Below, piece after piece: positions 6,737 to 13,745 of a stretch of DNA of 27,880 nt; position 1 is the stretch's first letter, and the number at the start of each line of letters is the position of its first letter. Both the position numbers and the translations under genes were made by a program. This DNA comes from a virus. The notes beneath the pieces are model-generated. The model saw nothing but the letters and a program-made list of their open reading frames with translations. It had not been told where the DNA came from and searched no databases. The stretch covers positions 1 through 27,880 of IMG/VR virus record IMGVR_UViG_3300020438_000215, one strand, 5' to 3'.

Positions 6737-7339
6737 TTACGATATTGTATCGCCACCCGCTTGTGTTAACGGATTTAGTGGGAATACTTCTGTACCACCA
6801 GCGCCAATGTGTGTTGCGTTGTCGTATCTTATTGTCATGATAACTTGTACTGGTTCTGAAACCGCATAGTCGCCATCTGAATAATCAACGTTCTGTAAAA
6901 AACAACCTTCCAACATCCATTGTTCCAACTCAGCATCTGTTGAACCGTCTAAAATTTCAAGTCTTGTTTGAAATTTATATTGTCCACCACTTCTTGGACC
7001 AGTTTGTTCAAAGTGATTTAACTGCTTCTGAACTTGCTGACCTGTTAGTTTTGATATACTGTTAGTAATATCATCACGTAAAGTGATTGTGATCGGCTCC
7101 CATGTGTGTTTGCCCATCAAATATGCTACTGAGTTATAAACGTGTACAGGAACTTCTTCATGTGTTACTTTTGGTCTCGTTATGTTCATAACTTGCTGTG
7201 TTAAGTCCACTTGCGTTGCACCTAAGTTACCAAAGTTTGAAAAACGAACCCTAAAACGGTATTTAAGTTTAGGTTGTAAAATACCACCTCTACCTGTAGT
7301 TCCGTCTATTGGTACGCCAAATTTGTTTAATGTAGCCAT
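6737..7339 (-). CDS. gp19: Tail tube protein, gp19
   Basis: A 200-aa protein forming the inner tube through which DNA passes; T4 gp19 has 163 aa. Typical segments are YRFRVRFSNFGNL, the ITRPKVTHEEVPVHVYNS strand-turn-strand, WEPITITLRDD, the EILDGSTDAELEQWMLEGCF helix region and the closing DYAVSEPVQVIMTIRYDNA. The gene has a late promoter with a leader containing a 16-bp palindrome and a strong AAGGAG site, consistent with high expression. It follows gp18 after a strong terminator, so it is a separate transcription unit that continues into the tube-like gene and beyond. Confidence 0.92.
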   Translation of the reverse strand: MATLNKFGVPIDGTTGRGGILQPKLKYRFRVRFSNFGNLGATQVDLTQQVMNITRPKVTHEEVPVHVYNSVAYLMGKHTWEPITITLRDDITNSISKLTGQQVQKQLNHFEQTGPRSGGQYKFQTRLEILDGSTDAELEQWMLEGCFLQNVDYSDGDYAVSEPVQVIMTIRYDNATHIGAGGTEVFPLNPLTQAGGDTIS

Positions 7340-7353
7340 TGTAATCTCTCCTT
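7337..7353 (-). promoter_or_regulatory. Strong ribosome binding site element shared with gp18
   Basis: The 17 bases AAGGAGAGATTACAATG (including the start codon) are identical in front of gp19 and gp18 (10482-10498). Confidence 0.8.
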
Positions 7354-7368
7354 ACAAATTAATTTGTA
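7353..7368 (-). promoter_or_regulatory. 16-bp perfect palindrome, predicted 5' stem-loop of the gp19 mRNA
   Basis: TACAAATTAATTTGTA begins about two bases after the predicted transcription start (7370) and ends at the ribosome binding site. It could form a six-pair stem with a TTAA loop that protects the 5' end. Confidence 0.5.
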
Positions 7369-7375
7369 TTACTAG

Positions 7376-7383
7376 TATTTAGC
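7376..7383 (-). promoter_or_regulatory. T4-type late promoter core with leader (gp19)
   Basis: Minus strand GCTAAATA, spacer CTAGT, predicted start at 7370. The leader is about 31 nt. Confidence 0.6.
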
Positions 7384-7430
7384 AAAATATAGGAAAATTT
7401 ATGAAAAAGTTTGAAGTTAAAGGGTAAAAA

Positions 7431-7460
7431 AAAGGCTACTGTATCTCTACAGTAGCCTTT
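7431..7460 (-). terminator. Rho-independent terminator after gp18
   Basis: AAAGGCTACTGTA (7431-7443), a four-base TCTC loop and TACAGTAGCCTTT (7448-7460) form a perfect 13-bp stem. On the minus strand it is followed by a run of T (complement of the A run 7426-7433). A shorter T run on the other side could make it bidirectional. It lies 19 bp past the gp18 stop and so isolates the sheath gene from gp19. Confidence 0.9.
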
Positions 7461-7478
7461 TTGTGTGTGTTTTGTCTA

Positions 7479-10400
7479 TTAATTATAGCTCATGTTCTCA
7501 CCAGTGTTCTTTATTCGAACTGGAATGTATATAAACTCAGCCGCTTTTGCTGGCTGTATTGCTATATCAACCCATAACTGGTTAGCATCAATTCTAGTTG
7601 GTGTGTTGTTTGTGTCATCACAAACTACCAAGAAGTCATATAATGCTCTTTTTGACGATAGATCTGATAAAAATCTTTCAACCGTATCTGACACTTGATC
7701 TCTTGTCATTCTGTCATTTAATTCAAACAAGAATGGTTTTGCAAGTTGATCTAATTGATATCTTAAGTAACAAATTAATCTTGCTACGTTAACTCTATCA
7801 AGTGCTGATGCTGTAGGGTGCAATGTTTTTTGACCAAACACTGTTAAACCTCTATTAGGCATAAACGCAATCGGATTAACTTTTTTAGAGTATAATGTGT
7901 CTCTTGAACCTTCACTTAATACAACTGAGTTATATTCTCCTGATTGTGGATCAATATAACCAACTGATGAAGCATTTGAAACTAAACCTCTTTGATATCC
8001 TGCTGGAGCAAACCACTGGAATGCCGCATTATCACTTGAAGCAATTGTTCTTAATGCTATGTGTGAAGCTGGAACAACAACGTTGTTACCGCTTAAATCA
8101 GTTGCTAGTGCTGATGGATAGTAAACTGCTGAGTATGTATGAGCTGTTACTAAACCGTCTTCACCGTTAGTTGTTGCATTTGCTGAGTTTGATATCCAAT
8201 TAGATACTTCTGAAGGAGTTTTTAATCTAAACGGAGCATCAACAATAATAAATGCAGTTTCTTTTTTTGCAGTGTTAAGTGCAACCATTTCATCATAAGT
8301 TTCAGCATAACCTGGACATGCAATCAAGTTAAAAAATCTTGATTCAGCTCTAATTTCATCGTTGCTAACAAATGCCGCTTGTAAGGCAGTTACTACAACT
8401 TGTCTCTGAGCTTTTCTACCCATGTATGGTGAACCATCTGGTTTGTTACCAGCCGCATTAATCCAAATTGGACCAATGTTAGTGCCGTTAACAACATATG
8501 ATGTTTTGTATTCTTTTACAACATAACCTGAAATTCTTGTGTTGTATAATAATGTACCTTCAGCATAGTTAGCCGGATCAACTGCATCTGAATCAAATGA
8601 TGCATACGGAGAACCCCAACCTTGTGCTGATGTTGTTGTACCTGCTGGGTTACCTACTGCATCACCAAACACAATGCCTGAAGCCGATGATTGATCAGTG
8701 TTGTCAATTAAAACCCAACTTGATGAAGTTGTATTATACCAGTAAATTTTTGGATATGCTTCTAATTCATTTGAATCAATCCAAATGTCACCGTTTTCAA
8801 GTGCTGTGCCATCTGACTGTGTAGTTGGCGCATCTGATACCATTTGCAAGTCTCTTAAACCAGATGCTGTACCACCAACACCTGTGTTAACATTACCTGA
8901 TGTAAATGTATCTTTTGAGTTTGCGTATGCAAACCATTTCATAGTACCACCATCGTTTGTAGCAACATAAATGTCTGCTGTTAAATTAGTGTCATACCAT
9001 AATGTACCATCTACTGGACTTGAAGTTGGAGCATTTGCTGATGCTTCATATGATAAATCACTCCAAATTGAAGCCATGTACCATGAATCAGATCCTGAAG
9101 CCATGTTATCTGCAAAACCTAGTGTTGCAGTTGCTACACCAATTGTGTTACCTGCTGTTGCTGTATCTTCAACCCAAATGTTTTTACCATTTGTTCTTTC
9201 AAGTTTTAAGTACTCTTTTGTACCTGAACTTGCTTCGATTGATGCTTTAACAGTTATTGCTGATAAGTTAGCATCATTGTTGATACCTGCTACGATTTCT
9301 GCAAGTGTTACATTTGATCCTGCACCGCCTGCCGCTGTTACTGTTACGTCTTGGTTACAAATATTAATTTTTAAACCATCTTGTGAACCAGTTAAGTCAA
9401 TACCAGTACCTGAAAGATCAGCAGTCCCAGTAGCCGTTGTTGTAGTTGCTGAACCTCTGATTTTGATATTGTATGCTACTTCTGGTGTTGCATTGTTGGC
9501 TGTTTGTTTGTATGTTGCATTGTCAATTCTGCTGTTGTCCCACGCCGCATCATTATCATCATCAAATTGTACGTATAATGAATTTGTTGCTGGTGTTAAG
9601 GCTGTAACTGCATTATCATCATCAGCATATAAAGGTGCTGATATTGTTGAAAATTGACTTGTGCTTGTTGAGTAAAATTTTACTACTACATTTGCACCGC
9701 CACCAACTGCTGTTGATTTAACCCAAACGTCGCCGTTTCTTGTTGCACTTGGTTGTGAACCTGTGCCTGGCTGTATAAAAGCTCTAGAACCTGATACACT
9801 GTTTGCTGTGTCTTTAGCAGTTGTCCATGTATCTGCACCTACTTGGTACCATTGTCCTGCAACTTTTTCCCAAAGTTTTGCCGGAGTTGCTGAAGCAACT
9901 ACACAAAACTCACCGTTTGCACCAAAACTTGATTTTGGTGTTTTCTCAGCATCATTTTGTACGTTTGATGTTGCTGATGCACTTGGTGTATCAGTTAATA
10001 CAGTTGGAGTAATTTTGCTCCATGCTGTACCGTTTGTTTGATATACACCCCAATCAGTTGCTGTTGTGTCTAACCAGTAAGTACCATTTGCTGGTGTACC
10101 TGCTGGTACTGTTGTTGAGCCTGTAAGTTGTGCTGTATCTACATCAGCACGAACTACGTATGCTCTATTTGAAATTCCTAAGTATGAATATGCGGCTAAT
10201 AAACCGTATTCATTTCTTTCATCCCCTGGTAACATTGTTGAACCAGCGGAATAAAAATTTGGTGTACCGAATGTTGATAACAGTTCTCTCTGTGAACCGA
10301 CCAAATACGCTTTTCCAACGTTAGCACTTGTAGTACCTACCGCTGTTGAACCTGTAGAACTTGGATCAGCCTTATCTTGTGCTGAAGCCACTACAAACAA

Positions 10401-10484
10401 TGGTACTGTACCTTGTGCCGCGCCGGCGTAAAACGATTCGTCAGTTACTGTAACTGCTACACCCGGTGAAACTAAATCTGGCAT
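7479..10484 (-). CDS. gp18: Tail sheath protein, gp18, with a very large variable insertion
   Basis: The 1001-aa product is much longer than T4 gp18 (659 aa). The N-terminal 115 residues (MPDLVSPGVAVTVTDESFYA, then VGSQRELLSTFGTP and a SYLGISNRAYVVRADV strand) and the C-terminal part from about residue 690 (KAQRQVVVTALQAA, PFRLKTPSEVSNWI, the GYQRGLV and MPNRGLTVFGQKTL segments, DRVNVARLICYLRY, ending IYIPVRIKN) are classic contractile sheath sequence. Between them lie more than 550 residues of W/G/D/T-rich repeats such as NGTYWLDT, NGDVWVKS, DGTLWYDT and NGDIWIDS. Part of this insertion (residues about 131-300) is clearly related to a segment of gp14 in this window. It has its own promoter, strong ribosome site and terminator, so it is monocistronic. 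Confidence 0.95.
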   Translation of the reverse strand: MPDLVSPGVAVTVTDESFYAGAAQGTVPLFVVASAQDKADPSSTGSTAVGTTSANVGKAYLVGSQRELLSTFGTPNFYSAGSTMLPGDERNEYGLLAAYSYLGISNRAYVVRADVDTAQLTGSTTVPAGTPANGTYWLDTTATDWGVYQTNGTAWSKITPTVLTDTPSASATSNVQNDAEKTPKSSFGANGEFCVVASATPAKLWEKVAGQWYQVGADTWTTAKDTANSVSGSRAFIQPGTGSQPSATRNGDVWVKSTAVGGGANVVVKFYSTSTSQFSTISAPLYADDDNAVTALTPATNSLYVQFDDDNDAAWDNSRIDNATYKQTANNATPEVAYNIKIRGSATTTTATGTADLSGTGIDLTGSQDGLKINICNQDVTVTAAGGAGSNVTLAEIVAGINNDANLSAITVKASIEASSGTKEYLKLERTNGKNIWVEDTATAGNTIGVATATLGFADNMASGSDSWYMASIWSDLSYEASANAPTSSPVDGTLWYDTNLTADIYVATNDGGTMKWFAYANSKDTFTSGNVNTGVGGTASGLRDLQMVSDAPTTQSDGTALENGDIWIDSNELEAYPKIYWYNTTSSSWVLIDNTDQSSASGIVFGDAVGNPAGTTTSAQGWGSPYASFDSDAVDPANYAEGTLLYNTRISGYVVKEYKTSYVVNGTNIGPIWINAAGNKPDGSPYMGRKAQRQVVVTALQAAFVSNDEIRAESRFFNLIACPGYAETYDEMVALNTAKKETAFIIVDAPFRLKTPSEVSNWISNSANATTNGEDGLVTAHTYSAVYYPSALATDLSGNNVVVPASHIALRTIASSDNAAFQWFAPAGYQRGLVSNASSVGYIDPQSGEYNSVVLSEGSRDTLYSKKVNPIAFMPNRGLTVFGQKTLHPTASALDRVNVARLICYLRYQLDQLAKPFLFELNDRMTRDQVSDTVERFLSDLSSKRALYDFLVVCDDTNNTPTRIDANQLWVDIAIQPAKAAEFIYIPVRIKNTGENMSYN
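9585..10094 (-). repeat. Sheath copy of a module shared with gp14
   Basis: Encodes gp18 residues about 131-300. NGTYWLDTTATDWGVYQTNG aligns with gp14 NGDYWLDTANTNWGLYVGNG. Further matching stretches follow in the same order: KTPKSSF/KTPISSY, LWEKVAGQW/YFKKVANGSW and GDVWVKSTAVGG/GKIWWQTNTIGG. Confidence 0.8.
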
Positions 10485-10498
10485 TGTAATCTCTCCTT
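10482..10498 (-). promoter_or_regulatory. Strong ribosome binding site element shared with gp19
   Basis: The same 17 bases as at 7337-7353, AAGGAGAGATTACAATG, start codon included. Confidence 0.8.
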
Positions 10499-10536
10499 CA
10501 TAATTGTGGCAACTTTCATGTTACCATCATATACTA

Positions 10537-10544
10537 TATTTATT
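10537..10544 (-). promoter_or_regulatory. T4-type late promoter core with leader (gp18)
   Basis: Minus strand AATAAATA, spacer TAGTA, predicted start at 10531. The 47-nt leader holds a possible hairpin GGTAAC/GTTGCC before the strong ribosome site. Confidence 0.6.
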
Positions 10545-10599
10545 AGAAGTTGGATAAAAGAGGGTGGTTTAAGCACCAATATTTTCCCCTTTAAAGGGC

Positions 10600-10607
10600 A
10601 GTAAATA
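10600..10607 (+). promoter_or_regulatory. Late-promoter-like core, leaderless design (HNH-like gene)
   Basis: Plus strand AGTAAATA, then CATGT, then ATG 10613. A 12-bp palindrome CCCTTTAAAGGG (10587-10598) lies just upstream. Confidence 0.5.
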
Positions 10608-10612
10608 CATGT

Positions 10613-10969
10613 ATGACAGATAGTAGACCATTATGTAGTAAATGTAAGTCTAGACCTAGAGCCTTTAATTATAAAAAAGGTGATAAAACGTATTATCGTA
10701 AGATGTGCGATAAATGTATACGTTTAAGCAAAGGCAAAGGTGTTAGCTCTACTGCTACTTGGCAACAGCACGGATATAAAAAGAAAGCCATATGTGAAAA
10801 GTGTGGATTTAAAGCCAGACATTCAGCACAACTAGACGTGTATCATATAGATGGTGATCTACGCAATAGTGCTGTTAATAATTTAAAAACTATATGTGCT
10901 AACTGTCAACGTATTATGACTATGGAAGAATTTAAATGGCGTCAAGGTGACTTAATGCCTGACGTTTAA
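10613..10969 (+). CDS. HNH-like zinc-binding protein, possible free-standing homing endonuclease
   Basis: A 118-aa protein on the strand opposite to its neighbours, lying between gp18 and dNMP kinase. It carries four CxxC pairs: C8/C11, C32/C35, C61/C64 and C95/C98. The HNH-type core is LDVYHIDGDLRNSAVNNLKT at about residues 74-93, giving the first His (H78) and the Asn (N89 or N90). The terminal His that normally follows the last CxxC is replaced by Gln (CANCQR, Q99). Similar YHIDG-type proteins ending in a GDL-PD tail are, from memory, common in marine T4-like phages. The start is ATG 10613, preceded by a late-promoter-like core and no Shine-Dalgarno site. The stop overlaps the kinase stop (TTAA). 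Whether it still cuts DNA is uncertain. Confidence 0.8.
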   Translation: MTDSRPLCSKCKSRPRAFNYKKGDKTYYRKMCDKCIRLSKGKGVSSTATWQQHGYKKKAICEKCGFKARHSAQLDVYHIDGDLRNSAVNNLKTICANCQRIMTMEEFKWRQGDLMPDV

Positions 10970-11628
10970 AACGTTTGTGTTTGATGTTTATTTTTTGATA
11001 CTTTAGATAATACTTTTACTACACCTTGCACTTTATCTGTAAGTTGCTCTAGTGACCCATTATTTTCAATTATAAAGTCTACTAATTGACCTGTATGATC
11101 CCATTCACTTGCATGTATACCAATGTCTGCTAATTGTTGTATTGCAAAATCATCATCTTGTTGTGCTTGTTTAGCCAACTCAGTCCAATGTGGATCATCT
11201 CCACGTTTTACTCTAATTGTAAATCCGCCCATCTGTTTTACAAATGCAAGTTCATTTCTAAATCTGCAATCAGTAATGATAGTTGGTTTTTGACCCCCAG
11301 CAATATATCTATGTTCTAAACTATCTAGCCAAATCCTAGGATGAAAATGTTCTCTAAATAATTCTGTACCTACAATTTGTAGTGCAAGTCTGGGTGTAAA
11401 GTTTTTTATTGACAGTTTGTTTGCCCAATAAGGATCAACACATTCTCTAAAGTGTCTGCTGTGATCAGTATCACCTTCTAGTGTTTTTCTAGGCCAATTA
11501 AATATGTTTGCTGTGGCATCTTTTAATGGTGCCGCAAACGAATCTTTTTTATAATCATGCTGTGTTGCTAAAATATCTGCTACAGTGTTTTTGCCACTGC
11601 CAATCCAGCCTACTAATCCAATAATCAA
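10966..11628 (-). CDS. gp1: Deoxynucleoside monophosphate kinase (T4 gp1 family)
   Basis: The 220-aa protein (T4 gp1 has 241) would phosphorylate dNMPs, often including modified ones, to dNDPs for phage DNA synthesis. The N-terminus has a P-loop GWIGSGKNT at residues 7-15. Further family features are FAAPLKDATANIF (substrate and lid region), LALQIVGTELFREHFHPRIW, the PTIITDCRFRNE strand with a D-x-R-x-x-N/H-E motif, HASEW near the C-terminus and DFIIENNGSLEQL at the end. It follows the small unknown gene by one base (11629) and shares its sigma70-like promoter. This is a nucleotide-metabolism enzyme placed among structural genes, converging with the HNH-like gene. Confidence 0.85.
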   Translation of the reverse strand: MIIGLVGWIGSGKNTVADILATQHDYKKDSFAAPLKDATANIFNWPRKTLEGDTDHSRHFRECVDPYWANKLSIKNFTPRLALQIVGTELFREHFHPRIWLDSLEHRYIAGGQKPTIITDCRFRNELAFVKQMGGFTIRVKRGDDPHWTELAKQAQQDDDFAIQQLADIGIHASEWDHTGQLVDFIIENNGSLEQLTDKVQGVVKVLSKVSKNKHQTQTF

Positions 11629-11629
11629 T

Positions 11630-11890
11630 TTACCACCTCAGTTTTAATTGTGTTGCAATATCTTCGCTGTCAACTTTTACAGTTAATTCATCGCAACCTG
11701 CATTTTCCCAATGCCAGTCTTTTTCATACTTGTAACCAAGCATACCCATGTAGTTTGCAACTCTGGCAACTGCATCAACTTCTCTGTAGTTGGCATTAAG
11801 AGCTCCACCTTCAACACTGGTACCTGTTGACTGTCCTATGTATTCGTCTCTTTTAGAAATTTTATCTATGTCTAAAGTAACTTCAATCAT
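11630..11890 (-). CDS. Small unknown protein upstream of dNMP kinase
   Basis: From ATG 11890 this is 86 aa (MIEVTLDIDKISKRDEYIGQ). An upstream in-frame ATG at 11908 would add MLYYSN, but a sigma70-like promoter predicts transcription start at about 11890, so I prefer the shorter form. The second half (AVARVANYMGMLGYKYEKDW, then ELTVKVDSEDIATQLKLRW) looks like a small alpha/beta fold. No family is recognised. One base separates it from the dNMP kinase gene, so the two are co-transcribed; a regulatory or accessory role in nucleotide metabolism is possible but unsupported. Confidence 0.7.
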   Translation of the reverse strand: MIEVTLDIDKISKRDEYIGQSTGTSVEGGALNANYREVDAVARVANYMGMLGYKYEKDWHWENAGCDELTVKVDSEDIATQLKLRW

Positions 11891-11896
11891 GTTACT

Positions 11897-11925
11897 ATAG
11901 TATAACATTAATGATATGTTGTCAA
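11897..11925 (-). promoter_or_regulatory. Sigma70-like promoter for the small gene and dNMP kinase
   Basis: Minus strand TTGACA (11925-11920), 17-bp spacer, TACTAT (11902-11897). Transcription would start at about 11890, on the start codon. The -35 is perfect and the -10 matches 4 of 6. Confidence 0.4.
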
Positions 11926-11931
11926 ATGAAA

Positions 11932-12681
11932 TTATCCAATAACAAAAGAAATAGGATCGCCGCCATCAACGTATTTTTGAATTTCGTCTTCTAAACGATC
12001 CATTGATGCTTGTGCTTCTGCTTTTAAATCAGTACCGTTTAGTGTTACACCACCTTGTGCACCTGGCAACTGGCCAAATTTAGATCTTGCTTCACCTAAC
12101 ATCATTTTACACTGTGCGAGTGCATATTCTCTTATCCATGATTTTGCATAAGGATCATCTAATAATGTTTCGTCTGTTCTTCTCATATAAACTTGAAGTA
12201 ACAATGTTTCTGCATTTCTTGGTCTTCTTACAATTGTAAGTTTTTTAGTCACTGTGTCCCAAGTAAAATTAATTTTGTTACCAAACAATCTACCAATAGT
12301 TTCTTGATATTGACTAAATGCTTCCCAAGTAGTTAAACCACCAATTCTACCTGCTTGTAAAAAATACAAGTTAGTGTATGCAATTTCAAATGGATCAACA
12401 TCAACACCTGATTGCTGGTCTGAACCTAAAGCACGTCTAAACGATTCACGTACTTCGATAACTTCTGTTGGCAATGTGTATTCATTTATGTCTTTTTGCA
12501 TCTGCAAAAATAATGTTGCTTCTTCATTAGCATTTGATGATCTTTGTCTGAATCTGTCAAAAGACATATCTAAACCCTGATTGTAGTGTTTTGGATCAAG
12601 TTCAACATCAACCATACCATCGCCTAGTAGGTTACGCATATCTTCTATAATTTTATCTCTATTTGATTTTGCTTTAGCCAT
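11932..12681 (-). CDS. gp13: Neck protein, gp13
   Basis: The 249-aa product is a head-closure protein that, with gp14, seals the portal and provides the tail-joining surface. Key segments are MRNLLGDGMVDVELDPKHYN, the helix LDMSFDRFRQRSSNANEEA, the strand pair INEYTLPTEVIEV, FLQAGRIGGLTTWEAFSQY and the C-terminal LAQCKMMLGEARSKFGQLPG helix with GDPISFVIG at the end. These match the gp13 plan; T4 gp13 is 309 aa. It has a late promoter and a short leader. Its usual partners gp14 and gp15 lie about 1 kb away on the opposite strand, which is a break of the normal 13-14-15 order. Confidence 0.85.
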   Translation of the reverse strand: MAKAKSNRDKIIEDMRNLLGDGMVDVELDPKHYNQGLDMSFDRFRQRSSNANEEATLFLQMQKDINEYTLPTEVIEVRESFRRALGSDQQSGVDVDPFEIAYTNLYFLQAGRIGGLTTWEAFSQYQETIGRLFGNKINFTWDTVTKKLTIVRRPRNAETLLLQVYMRRTDETLLDDPYAKSWIREYALAQCKMMLGEARSKFGQLPGAQGGVTLNGTDLKAEAQASMDRLEDEIQKYVDGGDPISFVIG

Positions 12682-12699
12682 TTTAATATCCTATACTTG

Positions 12700-12707
12700 T
12701 ATTTATT
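12700..12707 (-). promoter_or_regulatory. T4-type late promoter core with leader (gp13)
   Basis: Minus strand AATAAATA, spacer CAAGT (identical to that of gp17), then a leader ATAGGATATTAAA before ATG 12681. It shows that the GT-ending spacer is a promoter property and is not due only to the start codon. Confidence 0.65.
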
Positions 12708-12710
12708 TTA

Positions 12711-13661
12711 TTATTGAAAAATACGGACAAGTACAGTTTCTTTATTCAATCGTCCGTTAAGTTTAGTTTCAGTAGTAGATAGTGCTTTAAAGGTGTTCTT
12801 AATCGCTTGTAAACCGCTCGTATTCAGCTTTTCCATCACTTCTTGGGGTTTACGTACTGTTTTCTGTAAAGCCGTGCTTAGATCGTAATTTAACAGGGTT
12901 GTGCCTTTTAATGTCAAACCATGGTGTTTGTGTGTGGCTTCGTATATACCTAACTTCCTATTTTTGGTATTGTAAATTACAACTGCTGAACATCCAATCA
13001 ATTTTATTGGAGGCTCTGATACTAATTTAAGATCAGGAAACTCTGCTTTGTATTTTATTTTTGCCGCCATTTTTTCTTTTGAAGGTGGTTTCCATTTGCG
13101 TGGTTTACGCTGTTTCTTTTTGTTTGTTGCCCAAGTTTCACAATCTTTATGAACATTTTGCCACCAAGTAATATGCTGTTTCATTTCTTTTTTTGAATAT
13201 GACTCAAAACCTTCAACATAATCTTGTTGATCATCTGTACGTTCATTTGGTTTAATATCTCTATACATCAATCCTTTTGACTGTTCATCAATATACATAT
13301 TAACTTGTTCTTGAATCAATTTCATAAATGCTCCAGGTATATCGTTTGCCAAAAAGTAATTGTATGCTTTAAATTTCTTAGGATCTTCATTTCTAGCCCA
13401 CACTTTTTCAAATTCGTCATCAAGATCTCCTATGATCTTAAACATCCTTACTCGCATACGATCTTGTATAGATGGTCTTTTTGGTTTAATTTCAACTGAT
13501 TCTTGCTGTGATTCTGCTTCTACAGGTGCCTGCTTGACTGGTTCTAGCTCAGCCGGCTGGTCTACTGTTTCTGGTAGTGCTGTACTTCTACCGTCATCTA
13601 ATCGCTTTAGAAAATCAGGTATATCTAACAAGTTGCTGTCTTTCAATTTTTTCTTCTCCAT
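12711..13661 (-). CDS. Conserved T4-like phage protein of unknown function
   Basis: A 316-aa protein. Residues 1-65 are a Pro/Glu/Gln-rich disordered region. Residues about 68-185 are helical and charged. A strongly basic linker (KKKQRKPRKWKPPSKEK) lies near 180-196. The C-terminal 100 residues (LIGCSAVVIYNTKNRKLGIY, LTLKGTTLLNYD, TVRKPQEVMEK, LNGRLNKETVLVRIF) recall a widespread uncharacterised protein of marine T4-like phages; this is from memory. It lies between gp13 and gp14. Upstream are both a perfect sigma70 promoter (13679-13706) and a late-type core five bases before ATG, so it may be expressed early and late. Function is unknown. Confidence 0.8.
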   Translation of the reverse strand: MEKKKLKDSNLLDIPDFLKRLDDGRSTALPETVDQPAELEPVKQAPVEAESQQESVEIKPKRPSIQDRMRVRMFKIIGDLDDEFEKVWARNEDPKKFKAYNYFLANDIPGAFMKLIQEQVNMYIDEQSKGLMYRDIKPNERTDDQQDYVEGFESYSKKEMKQHITWWQNVHKDCETWATNKKKQRKPRKWKPPSKEKMAAKIKYKAEFPDLKLVSEPPIKLIGCSAVVIYNTKNRKLGIYEATHKHHGLTLKGTTLLNYDLSTALQKTVRKPQEVMEKLNTSGLQAIKNTFKALSTTETKLNGRLNKETVLVRIFQ

Positions 13662-13666
13662 ACTGC

Positions 13667-13674
13667 TATATATA
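13667..13674 (-). promoter_or_regulatory. Late-promoter-like core, leaderless design (316-aa gene)
   Basis: Minus strand TATATATA (7 of 8), then GCAGT, then ATG 13661. The spacer again ends in GT. Confidence 0.4.
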
Positions 13675-13678
13675 CATC

Positions 13679-13706
13679 ATTATACATAATTCGCTAGTTT
13701 TGTCAA
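13679..13706 (-). promoter_or_regulatory. Perfect-consensus sigma70 promoter
   Basis: Minus strand TTGACA (13706-13701), 16-bp spacer, TATAAT (13684-13679). Both hexamers are exact matches to the bacterial housekeeping consensus. Transcription would start near 13672, leaving about 11 nt before ATG 13661. Confidence 0.75.
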
Positions 13707-13716
13707 TCTTTAGTTG

Positions 13717-13724
13717 AATAAATA
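13717..13724 (+). promoter_or_regulatory. T4-type late promoter core with leader (gp14-gp15)
   Basis: Plus strand AATAAATA, spacer CTTAC, predicted start at 13730. The leader ATAAAAGGATATTGAT contains an AAAGGA ribosome site for ATG 13746. Confidence 0.65.
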
Positions 13725-13745
13725 CTTACATAAAAGGATATTGAT

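Noticed and set aside
8971-9657. 228-codon open frame on the plus strand inside gp18
   Set aside because: It is antisense to a repeat-rich part of a certain gene, has no promoter or ribosome site, and its composition mirrors the gp18 codons.
10587-10598. CCCTTTAAAGGG palindrome before the HNH-like gene
   Set aside because: Short and isolated. It could be an operator, but nothing else supports that.
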